Part shown: piece by piece, positions 24,730-33,285 of the stretch
How the letters are laid out: every line of letters starts with the position of its first letter
Position numbering within the stretch: the first letter of the stretch is position 1
Source: Methyloglobulus sp.
GTDB lineage: Bacteria; Pseudomonadota; Gammaproteobacteria; Methylococcales; Methylomonadaceae
DNA: 64,000 nt
Direction of reading: 5' to 3'
NCBI GenBank assembly: GCA_013141505.1
Contig: JABFQX010000031.1
Location: forward strand, 1 to 64,000
Made by a program: the position numbers and the translations under genes
The notes under the pieces: generated by a model
Told to the model about the DNA's origin: nothing
The model's input: the letters and a program-made list of their open reading frames with translations, nothing else
Database searches by the model: none

Positions 24730-26118
24730 CTACGATTTTCTTTTAGCGGTGTGTTTGGCTTTGGTCGGAGTCGCCGGATTATAGTAATGTTTGCTTTTAC
24801 TTGTTGAAGATCCTGTTTTGCTTTTACTGTCCGGGCGGTAATAACCTTTGCCGTGGGTGCTTGCCTTGGCTAGTTGGATTGTTTTCCCTGATTTTTCATG
24901 ATGCTTGCTCTTGGTGGCATGAGCGTTTTCTGTTGCTTTCCTGGCGTTTTTAGTGGGTTGATGGGTAGACGATCTTGTCTTGGATTTAGTTGCCACGACT
25001 ACTTTAGTTGTCTTTTTGTTCGAGGAACTGTTTTTCTTATCTAACAGCCGTTCGTGTGCTTTGCTGCTTGCTGGTTTGAATGTCAACTTGGTTTTATTGC
25101 CTTTAATCGAATAGATATGCTCAGCCGGTTTGTGGAGTAAAGCAAGTCGATCCAAATGCGGGTATTTTTTGCCATAACGTAACGGACGGATGTCATCGTC
25201 GCTATCTTCATTATGGGCTGAATAATAAGATGAGGGGCGATGTCCGCATGAAAGCTGATACGGCGGCCTACCGATGGAGCTTTTGCTCATCGTATTAATG
25301 TTTTTTGAGCGGTATGAGCCATACCGATCCGAAAAACCAATGTCCATCATGTCAAACATCTGTTCATAACGCTCGCTGCTGGTCATGCCCCCTAAGACAA
25401 CACCAATCAGGCGCTTGCCCTGCTGGTTAGCAGTTGCAACCAGATTATAACCGGAGCCGCAGGTATACCCGGTTTTCATGCCTTCGGCACCCGGATAATG
25501 GGCAACAAACTTGTTGGTGCTGTGCAATTCGCGACCACCAAAATACAAGCTATCGACACCAAAATAGCTGTAATACTGAGGGTAGTTGCGGATGATTTTT
25601 TGTGCCAACAGCGCCATGTCATGGGCGGTCGTGGTTTGCCAATCATGCGGCAAGCCAGTCGCATTCATAAAGTGGCTGCCATACATGCCCAAACCATGGG
25701 CTGTTGAAGTCATTTTGATGGCAAATTGCCGCTCACTACCGGCTAATCTTTCCGCCAGTACGACACTGGCATCATTGGCTGAACGGGTAACAATTGCCAG
25801 GATAGCATCTTCGACGGAGATGGTATCCCATGATTTCAAGCCCAGCTTGCTGGTAGGTTGGTGTGCCGCATTGCTGGAAATCGTCATGTGGTCGCTTAAC
25901 CGTAACCGTCCTGATTCCAAGGCAGAAAAGGTCATATACAGCGTCATTAATTTGGTTAGTGAAGCCGGATACCAGGCTTGATTGGCTTCAAGCTCATACA
26001 GCACACTGCCAGTCTCTGCATCTATCAAAAGCGCCGCATGACGTGCCATTGCGGTGTGGGAAACAAGCAGCAAGCCTGCTGCCGATAATAGGGGCAGGAG
26101 TTTTTTAACAATCTTCAT
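24730..26118 (-). CDS. D-alanyl-D-alanine carboxypeptidase (S11, DacA/PBP5-like) with basic tail
   Basis: 462 residues. After a signal peptide (to about residue 26) come the S11 motifs: SLTK (Ser53, Lys56), SAN (113-115) and KTG (215-217). It trims the terminal D-Ala of peptidoglycan peptides in the periplasm. The catalytic part ends near residue 275. The long tail (about 320-462) is rich in Lys, Ser, Thr and His (for example SSNKKTTKVVVATKSKTRSS), unlike the usual C-terminal amphipathic helix of DacA. Gene is convergent with mtnP. Confidence 0.88.
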   Translation of the reverse strand: MKIVKKLLPLLSAAGLLLVSHTAMARHAALLIDAETGSVLYELEANQAWYPASLTKLMTLYMTFSALESGRLRLSDHMTISSNAAHQPTSKLGLKSWDTISVEDAILAIVTRSANDASVVLAERLAGSERQFAIKMTSTAHGLGMYGSHFMNATGLPHDWQTTTAHDMALLAQKIIRNYPQYYSYFGVDSLYFGGRELHSTNKFVAHYPGAEGMKTGYTCGSGYNLVATANQQGKRLIGVVLGGMTSSERYEQMFDMMDIGFSDRYGSYRSKNINTMSKSSIGRPPYQLSCGHRPSSYYSAHNEDSDDDIRPLRYGKKYPHLDRLALLHKPAEHIYSIKGNKTKLTFKPASSKAHERLLDKKNSSSNKKTTKVVVATKSKTRSSTHQPTKNARKATENAHATKSKHHEKSGKTIQLAKASTHGKGYYRPDSKSKTGSSTSKSKHYYNPATPTKAKHTAKRKS

Positions 26119-26264
26119 GTATGAGGTTTCTCGAAATTACAGGTAAGGTGCAACTGACAATGAGCGGCGACAATAAAAACGCTAACTATAGGCGAAATTT
26201 AATTTCAAGTAAGCTCAAAGCCCGTTTACAAACTAAAAATGGCAGTTTTGATGTGCATCTTGGG

Positions 26265-27269
26265 CTATTTAAAATCTTTTACACACGAATAAGGTGGTTG
26301 TCCTTGGCAGATTCCCCAAAAACTGCCGAAATTACCTTCATCGTTGGGTTTCCAGCTTTCCGAAAAAGCCTCAAACACCACGCCTGACCAGTTTTTCTTT
26401 GCCAACTTATTCAAAGTCGATTTAATCACCGTGATCTGATTTTTGGGGTTGGCAACACCACATTTTTCGCCAGTACGGGTATTGGTCTCTGTGCCACCAT
26501 CAGGGCCGTTAGGCCAGCCGAATTCAGTCATGATAACGTCTTTGCCGGGATTGGTTTTTCTTATACGTGTCAGCCGTTCAATATGAAAGTCCGCCGCCTG
26601 TTCTGCGTTGGTACACGTATGTAGGCCGGAATGTTTATTTTCCCACCATGGGAAAATATTTGTGCCTATCCAATCCACCTGGGACGAAAAAGCCGTTTGA
26701 TGACAAGGGGTTTCCCGGTTACACCATTCCCACCAGGTATCAATGGTGGTGATAGGTTGTTTGATTCCTGCTTTACGTAGACCGTCGATACATTTACTGA
26801 TCTCGCCATCAAACGCATTGCCATGTCGGGTTCTTACCTCGGAACCACAGCTCAGTTTGATAATGGTATCTGGAAAGGCTTTGGCGACTTGAATGCCGCT
26901 GGCGATGGATTGATCATTAATCGGAATGTCTTTATCCAACCAGATAATCGCAATCACTTTAAGGTGTCGGGCTTTTGCCGCCGAAAAAGTGTAATCCAAG
27001 CCATTTATAACGCCATAAGTCATGATGCAGCGAAAGCGGGTTTCCTTAACCAGCGTGTCCAGCAAGTTATCAATCAGTTCATGCGACGGAGCCGGGCCAT
27101 AATTGGGCGTAAACGCCCCCACGTAAGGGCTGAAAGCAACACATTGTAAGGCATTGTTGTCGCTAGTTTCAGTCGGAGTCTTATGTTTGTTCGCATGATT
27201 GGCAGCCAATACATCACCGAATTGAAGCAATAACAAAAAAATAGCAAATAACCGTAGCAGTGGTTTCAT
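26265..27269 (-). CDS. Secreted GH17-like beta-1,3-glucanase
   Basis: 334 residues with a signal peptide (LLRLFAIFLLLLQFGDVLA). The barrel reads FSPYVGAFTPNYG, MTYGV, VIAIIWLD, SCGSEV (acid/base Glu), IDTWWEW, DWIGTNIFPWWE and MTEFGWPNGPDGG (nucleophile Glu). This order matches glycoside hydrolase family 17 exo/endo-beta-1,3-glucanases. Bacterial substrates are uncertain; it could act on beta-glucan of the cell's own periplasm or capsule. GGAG precedes the start. Confidence 0.75.
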   Translation of the reverse strand: MKPLLRLFAIFLLLLQFGDVLAANHANKHKTPTETSDNNALQCVAFSPYVGAFTPNYGPAPSHELIDNLLDTLVKETRFRCIMTYGVINGLDYTFSAAKARHLKVIAIIWLDKDIPINDQSIASGIQVAKAFPDTIIKLSCGSEVRTRHGNAFDGEISKCIDGLRKAGIKQPITTIDTWWEWCNRETPCHQTAFSSQVDWIGTNIFPWWENKHSGLHTCTNAEQAADFHIERLTRIRKTNPGKDVIMTEFGWPNGPDGGTETNTRTGEKCGVANPKNQITVIKSTLNKLAKKNWSGVVFEAFSESWKPNDEGNFGSFWGICQGQPPYSCVKDFK

Positions 27270-27618
27270 AAGAACTCCAGATTGACTAGTTAAATAAACG
27301 ACGGCGCAGCGAGTGGGATGCCTTAGCCAAGTCTTGTTTCTGGGGGCATTATGACGGTTATAGATGAACTTTGCCTGAATGACATAGTAGGTGCAAAAAC
27401 CTGTTGCTTGTATGCTATTTAATTTTCATGGTTATTTACAAGTTGCAGGTTGAGCCGAATTTATTGTAGCTAAAATTTTGAAATAACTGAAAATTTGCTT
27501 TGGTTGAGGTTTTTACAAATGATTGCAACTTGTTGCTTTCATATCAAATCTTCGTGTCGGCTCAAGGCAAACCAGAGCGGCAATATTATTGTTCGCCCGG
27601 GTAGCTTGTTATTGACAA
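27270..27618. other. Intergenic region with crossing inverted repeats
   Basis: 349 nt without a gene. Two 9-nt segments CAAGTTGCA (27439-27447) and TTGAGCCGA (27450-27458) have exact inverse partners at 27524-27532 and 27557-27565 in the same order, a pseudoknot-like layout. It is upstream of the GH17-like gene on the minus strand. Confidence 0.5.
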
Positions 27619-28473
27619 TTAAAGGCTAGCAGCTTTAAACGTATCACATTGTTTTGGGTCGCCTGATTTTGCGCCGATAGTAAACCAGCGCATCCGTTGC
27701 TCCGAGGAACCATGGGTAAACGATTCCGGCACGACATAGCCTTGCGCTTGCTTTTGCAAGCGGTCGTCGCCTACGCCACCGGCAGCAGCCAGGGCTTCTT
27801 CAAGGTCGCCGGGTTCCAGTATTTGGCGGAACTGATTGGCGCGATTGGCCCACACACCGGCAAAACAATCCGCTTGAAGTTCCATCCTTACTTGTAATTG
27901 ATTGCTTTGTGCGCCGCCGCGTTGCATGGCGGATGTCACTTGATCGGCAATCCCCAGCAGGTTTTGCACATGGTGGCCGACTTCGTGTGCCAGTACGTAG
28001 GCTTGGGCAAAATCGCCGGGTGCATTATGTCTGACGGCGAGTTCGTTAAAGAAAGTCATATCCAGATAGAGCTTGTGGTCGCCAGGACAGTAAAAAGGTC
28101 CCATGGCGGCTTGGGCAAAACCGCAGGCTGACTGGACTTGACCGCTATAAAGCACCAGTTTTGGGTCTTCATATTGGCTTCCAGATTGCTTAAAAATAGC
28201 TCTCCAGGTATCTTCGGTGTCCGCCAGTACCTTCGACATAAAAGTTTTTGTTTGTTCATCCTGTGGACTGGACTGCACAGGGCTTGATTGTGGGGACATG
28301 CTGGAAAGTTGTCCGACCGTATTAAGAACTATACGCGGATCAACGCCCAAGAGCAGGGCAACGACAGCCATAGCGGCAACGCCAAGCCCACCGCCGACAA
28401 ATCCTCGCCGTCTCATGCCCATCCCGCGACGATCTTCTATATTTTCACTTTCTCGCTCATCTTCCAGCCGCAT
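27619..28473 (-). CDS. ypfJ: Neutral zinc metallopeptidase YpfJ family
   Basis: 284 residues. A basic N-terminus (RRRGFVGGGLG) is followed by one membrane helix (about 28-48). The metallopeptidase signature AHEVGHH (HExxH at 163-167) lies in the ypfJ/KPN_00270 context VLAHEVGHHVQNLLG, with ELQADCFAGVWA (third ligand region) after it. A membrane-anchored protein with an extracytoplasmic peptidase domain; substrates are not known for the family. Confidence 0.9.
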   Translation of the reverse strand: MRLEDERESENIEDRRGMGMRRRGFVGGGLGVAAMAVVALLLGVDPRIVLNTVGQLSSMSPQSSPVQSSPQDEQTKTFMSKVLADTEDTWRAIFKQSGSQYEDPKLVLYSGQVQSACGFAQAAMGPFYCPGDHKLYLDMTFFNELAVRHNAPGDFAQAYVLAHEVGHHVQNLLGIADQVTSAMQRGGAQSNQLQVRMELQADCFAGVWANRANQFRQILEPGDLEEALAAAGGVGDDRLQKQAQGYVVPESFTHGSSEQRMRWFTIGAKSGDPKQCDTFKAASL

Positions 28474-28597
28474 AACCTAGTGCCTCGTGGTTTAAAATCA
28501 GAAATTTTGTTTAACAACTACATGATAAAAGTATTTTACGGGATAGGAAAATAAATCTTGAAAATGGATGGGTTCGCTTTTTTGAATAAGTTGGGTA

Positions 28598-29398
28598 TTA
28601 GTGTTGTTTTTTGAGCGCCAACTTCGCCTCATCCCAATAGTCGTCGAGTTCAGCAAGCTGGCAGTCTTTAAGGTTTCGCCCGCTGGCGGCTACCTTTTGT
28701 TCGATGTATTGAAAGCGTTTGGAGAATTTTTTGGTGCTTTGTTTAAGGGCGTATTCAGGATTTACCTTTAAATGACGGGCTAAGTTGACGGCCACCAGCA
28801 ACAAGTCGCCAATTTCTTCTTCTATGTGCGCCTGATCGCCCGATACCCAGGCTTCCCGAACCTCATCGAGTTCTTCCAGAACTTTGTCGAAGACAGGATC
28901 AACATCAGACCAATCAAAACCGAAGTTAGCCGCACGATTCTGGATTTTTTCGCATTCTATAAGCGCTGGAAGGCTAGCAGCAACGCCAGATAATACGCTT
29001 TGCGGCAGTGCGTTATTTTTTTCTCTACGTTCGTCGGCCTTGGCTTGTTCCCAGGCTTGATGGCGTTGCTCATCGGTATCGAACACTGCATCGGAAAACA
29101 CATGCGGATGTCGCCGAACCAGTTTGTTACCAATCGCTTGGGACACATCTTCAAATTTGAAATGACCGCGTTCCTCAGCGATTTGCGAATGAAAAACGAC
29201 CTGCAACAACAAATCGCCTAATTCGTCGCGCAAATCATCCAAGTCATTGCGTTCAATGGCATCAATGACTTCGTAGGTTTCTTCGATAAGATAAGGGATA
29301 AGGCTGGCAAAATCCTGCTTCAAATCCCAGGCACAGCCATCTTCCGGTTGGCGCAGACGCGCCATAATGTCTAGTAGTTGCTGTGTGTTTTTTAGCAT
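28598..29398 (-). CDS. mazG: Nucleoside triphosphate pyrophosphohydrolase MazG
   Basis: 266 residues with two MazG repeats. The first has GCAWDLKQDFASLIPYLIEE (the usual form is GCPWD) and the metal-binding ExxE...ExxD set (EETYEVIDAIE, LRDELGDLLLQVVFH). The second has EIGDLLLVAVNLARHL. It hydrolyses noncanonical or all NTPs to NMP and PPi, a house-cleaning role. The start is 10 nt after pfkB. Confidence 0.92.
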   Translation of the reverse strand: MLKNTQQLLDIMARLRQPEDGCAWDLKQDFASLIPYLIEETYEVIDAIERNDLDDLRDELGDLLLQVVFHSQIAEERGHFKFEDVSQAIGNKLVRRHPHVFSDAVFDTDEQRHQAWEQAKADERREKNNALPQSVLSGVAASLPALIECEKIQNRAANFGFDWSDVDPVFDKVLEELDEVREAWVSGDQAHIEEEIGDLLLVAVNLARHLKVNPEYALKQSTKKFSKRFQYIEQKVAASGRNLKDCQLAELDDYWDEAKLALKKQH

Positions 29399-29407
29399 TG
29401 AGGGCTG

Positions 29408-30340
29408 TTAGAAAGATGTCCCAAAGTTTTCAACGTAACGATGCTGGAAGCTGTCCATATCAAAGGTATGGTTTTGGGTGCCGTTATGTTCGATCTTTAT
29501 CGCACCCATTAATGAGGCAATCCGTCCGGTCACTTCCCAGTCCAAATCATTCAACAGGCCATACAAAAGCCCGGCACGATAGGCATCGCCACAACCGGTA
29601 GGGTCGAGTATGCCCTTGGGTTTGGCGGCAGGGATGTCAATACAGTGCCCCTTGGCATAGATTTTAGAGCCCTGACCGCCCAGGGTGATGATTAACGCTT
29701 CGACTTTTTCCGCTATCTGTTCCAGCGACAGACCGGTGCGTTCCTGCATGAGTTCGGACTCGTAATCGTTCAATGTCAGCCAGGTGGCTTGCTCGATGAA
29801 GTGCAGCAATTCTTCGCCATTAAACATGGGCATGCCTTGACCGGGATCAAAAATAAAAGGGATGTCCGATTCCTTGAATTGTTCGGCATGTAATTGCATG
29901 CCTTCCTTGCCGTCTGGCGAGACGATACCGATGCGGATATTGCCATCAGTAGGGACTGAGTTTAAATGCGAGTGACTCATGGCGCCCGGATGGAATGCGG
30001 TAATTTGGTTGCCTTCTTCGTCCGTCGTTATGTAGGCTTGGCCGGTATAACTGCTATCGAGCACCTTGATAAATTCGCTCGATAAGTTATGTTGCCCCAT
30101 CCATTGGGCATAGGGTTCAAAATCATGGCCTACCACAGCCATAATCAAAGGTTTTTCACCCAGCAATTTCAGGTTGTAGGCGATATTGCCCGCACAACCG
30201 CCGTACTCACGACGCATGATCGGCACCAGGAATGACACATTCAGGATGTGGACTTTTTCCGGCAGGATGTGGTTTTTGAACTTGTCATGAAATACCATGA
30301 TGGTGTCGTAGGCCATTGAACCGCAAATTAAAGCACTCAT
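29408..30340 (-). CDS. PfkB-family carbohydrate/adenosine kinase
   Basis: 310 residues. The substrate motif REYGGCAGNIAYNLKLLG (44-61) and the ATP/anion-hole motif DPTGCGDAYRAG (catalytic Asp252) define the ribokinase family. The sequence is of the bacterial adenosine kinase-like branch, but ribose or another sugar cannot be excluded. It directly abuts dgkA (TGA followed by ATG, no spacer) and precedes mazG by 9 nt. Confidence 0.82.
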   Translation of the reverse strand: MSALICGSMAYDTIMVFHDKFKNHILPEKVHILNVSFLVPIMRREYGGCAGNIAYNLKLLGEKPLIMAVVGHDFEPYAQWMGQHNLSSEFIKVLDSSYTGQAYITTDEEGNQITAFHPGAMSHSHLNSVPTDGNIRIGIVSPDGKEGMQLHAEQFKESDIPFIFDPGQGMPMFNGEELLHFIEQATWLTLNDYESELMQERTGLSLEQIAEKVEALIITLGGQGSKIYAKGHCIDIPAAKPKGILDPTGCGDAYRAGLLYGLLNDLDWEVTGRIASLMGAIKIEHNGTQNHTFDMDSFQHRYVENFGTSF

Positions 30341-30712
30341 TCATATTCCCCGTAACAGCAAAATGGATATCCAGGTGATTGCCGCCCACACCAAGGAGAG
30401 ATTAACGGCTGCCGAACCGATGTCCTTGGCGCGTCCCGACAATTCGTGATGCTCAAGGCCTACTCGGTCAACAACCGCTTCGACCGCAGAGTTGAGCAGC
30501 TCGACCAGCAGCACCAGCACCATGCTGCCGACCAGCAGCAGTTTTTCGACAGTGGTGTTGCCCAGCCACAAGGCCAATGGCGTGGTGACAACAAACAACA
30601 TCACTTCTTGCCGGAAAGCCTCTTCGTGTTCCCAAGTCGCCTTATAGCCATAATAAGAAAATACACAAGCGTTTAATATGCGTTTTAAGCCTTTTTCGTT
30701 TTGATTTGCCAT
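30341..30712 (-). CDS. dgkA: Diacylglycerol kinase
   Basis: 123 residues, three membrane helices, of usual size. NACVFSYYGYKATWEHEEAFRQE (amphipathic surface helix and catalytic Glu), VELLNSAVEAVVDR (active site) and AKDIGSAAV are all conserved. It phosphorylates diacylglycerol from envelope polymer synthesis. First gene of dgkA-pfkB-mazG. Confidence 0.94.
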   Translation of the reverse strand: MANQNEKGLKRILNACVFSYYGYKATWEHEEAFRQEVMLFVVTTPLALWLGNTTVEKLLLVGSMVLVLLVELLNSAVEAVVDRVGLEHHELSGRAKDIGSAAVNLSLVWAAITWISILLLRGI

Positions 30713-30759
30713 TGTTTATCAGGGGATTAATTTAGAAGTGGGGGGAATGGGTATGTAAA

Positions 30760-31143
30760 TTATTCATCGATCATGGCTTGGTAATCTTGGGCGTTCAGCA
30801 GATTGTCCAGCCCGGATAAATTATCTGCCTTGATGCAGAACAACCAGGTTCCAAATGGGTCGTCATTAACCCGTTCAGGTTCATCAACAACGGCTTCATT
30901 GACAGCCACGACAACACCGGCAACCGGGCTGAACAAGTCCGACGCTGTTTTTACCGATTCGACCACGCAACATTGTTCTTTTTCGCTTAGCTTGCGCCCC
31001 AATTCTGGCAAATCTATAAATACCAAGTCGCCTAATTCCTGTTGGGCAAAGTCAGTGATGCCAACCCGGACAATATTGTCATTTTCAAGGCTTACCCATT
31101 CATGGGTTTCGGCGTATTTTAGATTGGACGGTAAATTGCTCAT
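30760..31143 (-). CDS. gcvH: Glycine cleavage system H protein
   Basis: 127 residues. The lipoyl domain is complete, with the lipoylated Lys65 in VVESVKTASD (the usual form is ESVKAAS). TEWVSL-like N-terminus and PFGTWLFCIK C-terminus are present. It shuttles the aminomethyl group between P, T and L proteins. No gcvT or gcvP is nearby. Confidence 0.93.
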   Translation of the reverse strand: MSNLPSNLKYAETHEWVSLENDNIVRVGITDFAQQELGDLVFIDLPELGRKLSEKEQCCVVESVKTASDLFSPVAGVVVAVNEAVVDEPERVNDDPFGTWLFCIKADNLSGLDNLLNAQDYQAMIDE

Positions 31144-31219
31144 GTTAATTCTCTACAGCGTGAGGACATTGGGTTATCAGGGATGCGGATTTAATTGTTC
31201 ATCGCTCTTCTTGAATGGC

Positions 31220-31225
31220 ATTATA
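31220..31225 (-). promoter_or_regulatory. -10 hexamer candidate for gcvH
   Basis: TATAAT on the minus strand at 31225-31220, about 77 nt upstream of the gcvH start codon. The -35 region is weak. No glycine riboswitch is seen in the 116-nt divergent region. Confidence 0.35.
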
Positions 31226-31260
31226 CTTTAAGCACATCCTTTTAACGACCTGTCTATGTC

Positions 31261-32280
31261 ATGCTTTTTTTCTTTTGCGATAAAAAACCACTAACAGTGT
31301 TGTTGATAATGTTGAGTTGTTTGGCTTCCATATCGGCGCATGGGGATGATGAGTTTAATTCAGGTAAGGTAAAACAAACGACGGGTCAACCAACTGTTGT
31401 AATAGATAGCAATAGCCAAACCTTATCCGGCATTAAGATATTGCCGGTCAAGGCCGTTGTGCACCATGCTGAGTTTGAAACCATCGGTAAAATCATCAGT
31501 ATCCAGCCTTTGTTGGCATTGAGGGAGCGGTATTTGGTTGCCCAAGCCGAATTGCTTGGCGCTAAAGCGAGGCTGAGAAACACCGGTCAAAGACTGATGC
31601 GGCAGCAGGAATTATTCAAACATGGCATTGCCGCTAAGCGGTCTTTGCAAGAACAGGAAGCACTAGGGTCTTCAGATCAGGCTCTTGTAGATGCTGGCCA
31701 AGTGCGGCAGACAACAATAGCTAATGAAGCCCGTCTTCTGTGGGGTACAAAACTTGCTGAATGGATAATGGCTGATAACAGTCGGCAATGGGCCGATCTT
31801 TTATCGGGACGACAATACTTAGCGCAGGTGACGTTACCGGCAAATAAGCATTTGCCCGATGCCGTAAAAACAATTGCCCTTGCGCCATCAGGACAACGGA
31901 GTAAGGCGTATTCCGCTACTCTGGTATCACAGTCAACTCAGGTCGATAATAGCCAGCAAGGCGACAGCTATTTTTTCATGGTAAGCGGTGCTAATCTTCG
32001 TGCGGGTATGAAAGTAATGGTGTGGGTTGTAGAGGATGCGCCGGAGCAGTTCGGCGTTATCGTTCCAGAGTCAGCCTTGATTTGGTATATGGATCAGGTT
32101 TATATCTACATCAAGACCGACAAAGATAGCTTTAGCCGCCGTGCTATCAAACATTTTTCTAATGCGCCTGAAGGTTACTTTGTTGAGGGTGACATAAAAG
32201 CCGATGCAGAGGTTGTCACGCAAGGGGGGCAAATGTTGCTCTCGGAAGAATTACGTGGACAAATGCAGGATGAGGATTGA
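31261..32280 (+). CDS. Orphan membrane-fusion (efflux adaptor)-like protein
   Basis: 339 residues with an N-terminal hydrophobic segment (LLIMLSCLASISA). VVIDSNSQTLSGIKILPV and ETIGKIISIQPLLALRERYLVA resemble CusB/RND-type periplasmic adaptor N-terminal parts. A short helical hairpin (EAQAELLGAKARL to RQTTIANEA) and beta-barrel-like LRAGMKVMVWVVEDAPEQFGVIVPESAL follow. No inner membrane pump or outer membrane channel gene is adjacent, so its partner must be elsewhere. It may be a degraded or specialised adaptor. Confidence 0.6.
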   Translation: MLFFFCDKKPLTVLLIMLSCLASISAHGDDEFNSGKVKQTTGQPTVVIDSNSQTLSGIKILPVKAVVHHAEFETIGKIISIQPLLALRERYLVAQAELLGAKARLRNTGQRLMRQQELFKHGIAAKRSLQEQEALGSSDQALVDAGQVRQTTIANEARLLWGTKLAEWIMADNSRQWADLLSGRQYLAQVTLPANKHLPDAVKTIALAPSGQRSKAYSATLVSQSTQVDNSQQGDSYFFMVSGANLRAGMKVMVWVVEDAPEQFGVIVPESALIWYMDQVYIYIKTDKDSFSRRAIKHFSNAPEGYFVEGDIKADAEVVTQGGQMLLSEELRGQMQDED

Positions 32281-32400
32281 GCTTCGAGGTTGTCAATATT
32301 GATGAAATGATTAATACCTGTTTTTTATTGATGCCCTGCAAGTCCTGCATCTGGTAGAGTATTAACCTTTGAACTTGCCTTATATTTTAAAATCGCGATT

Positions 32401-32805
32401 ATGTTTACGATCACCAAAGACGTGTACTTTTGTTATGGCCACCGTTTAATGAACCATCAAGGCAAGTGTCGGCATTTGCATGGGCATAGCGTGAAAGCTG
32501 CCATATCCATCGAGCGGGAAGAGCTGGATGACCAAGGCATGGTGTGTGATTTTGCCGCCATAAGGGATTGTGTTGAAGCCTATATAGATGAGCACCTGGA
32601 TCACAATTTATTGCTGCATAAACATGATCCCCTCATTCCTGCACTAAAAGCGAACAACGAGCGTTTTTGGGCGTTGGATGAACATCCTACCGCTGAAGTG
32701 TTGAGCAAGATGATTTATCAATACCTGAAAGAAACCGGTTTTAACGTGTCTCAGGTCGTGCTTTGGGAAACTGCCAGCGCTTACGCGTGTTACCGGGAAA
32801 GTTGA
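32401..32805 (+). CDS. queD: 6-pyruvoyl-tetrahydropterin/6-carboxytetrahydropterin synthase family
   Basis: 134 residues. Zinc ligands His14, His27 and His29 (in GHRLMNHQGKCRHLHGH) and the nearby catalytic Cys23 are present; the LDHNLLL and WETASAYACY blocks are typical. QueD makes 6-carboxy-tetrahydropterin for queuosine; related enzymes work on other pterins. A role in tetrahydromethanopterin-related pterin chemistry is possible but unproven. Followed by yqiB after 9 nt. Confidence 0.85.
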   Translation: MFTITKDVYFCYGHRLMNHQGKCRHLHGHSVKAAISIEREELDDQGMVCDFAAIRDCVEAYIDEHLDHNLLLHKHDPLIPALKANNERFWALDEHPTAEVLSKMIYQYLKETGFNVSQVVLWETASAYACYRES

Positions 32806-32814
32806 CCCGGTATC

Positions 32815-33270
32815 ATGAGCTTTTTAAATCCGATCAATAAGTCGCAGTGCCTGGAAGAGGTTTGCGAAGCCAATTTCCAAAAACTGTTCCAATTAATTCC
32901 TGACCTGCGTATTTTCAAGGACAAGGCCACTGGCATAGCACCTTGTAACACCCTGTTGTATGTGCAGATTATCGAACAAACCGCCTACACATTGACCATT
33001 GAGTTGAGCCATTGCTTCAGCAAAAAACCGGATGAGCTGATGGTACCTGAAGTCAGGATCAGGCTTTATCTGGATGCACAGTTAGCCGAGGTGATAAGCG
33101 ATCATGCCCGCGCAAGCGTAAACCATGTCTTCAAAGATTTTGGCTTATCGCGCGAGATTATGAACTATAAATGGCGGCTTAATTTTTTTCTACAGAAGTG
33201 GCTTGATCACTGCTTGACGAAAGGTTATCGATTTACTCCGCAAGCTGAGTTGGCGGTAGATATTTCTTGA
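32815..33270 (+). CDS. yqiB: DUF1249 (YqiB-like) protein
   Basis: 151 residues. EANFQKLFQLIPDL near the start, VPEVRIRLYLDAQLAEVI in the middle and MNYKWRLNFFLQKWLDHCL toward the end match DUF1249, a family common in gammaproteobacteria with no known function. Forms a two-gene unit with queD. Confidence 0.85.
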   Translation: MSFLNPINKSQCLEEVCEANFQKLFQLIPDLRIFKDKATGIAPCNTLLYVQIIEQTAYTLTIELSHCFSKKPDELMVPEVRIRLYLDAQLAEVISDHARASVNHVFKDFGLSREIMNYKWRLNFFLQKWLDHCLTKGYRFTPQAELAVDIS

Positions 33271-33285
33271 CGAACCCATATTAAA

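Noticed and set aside
31144..31260. Glycine riboswitch upstream of gcvH
   Set aside because: The 117-nt region shows no paired aptamer pattern.
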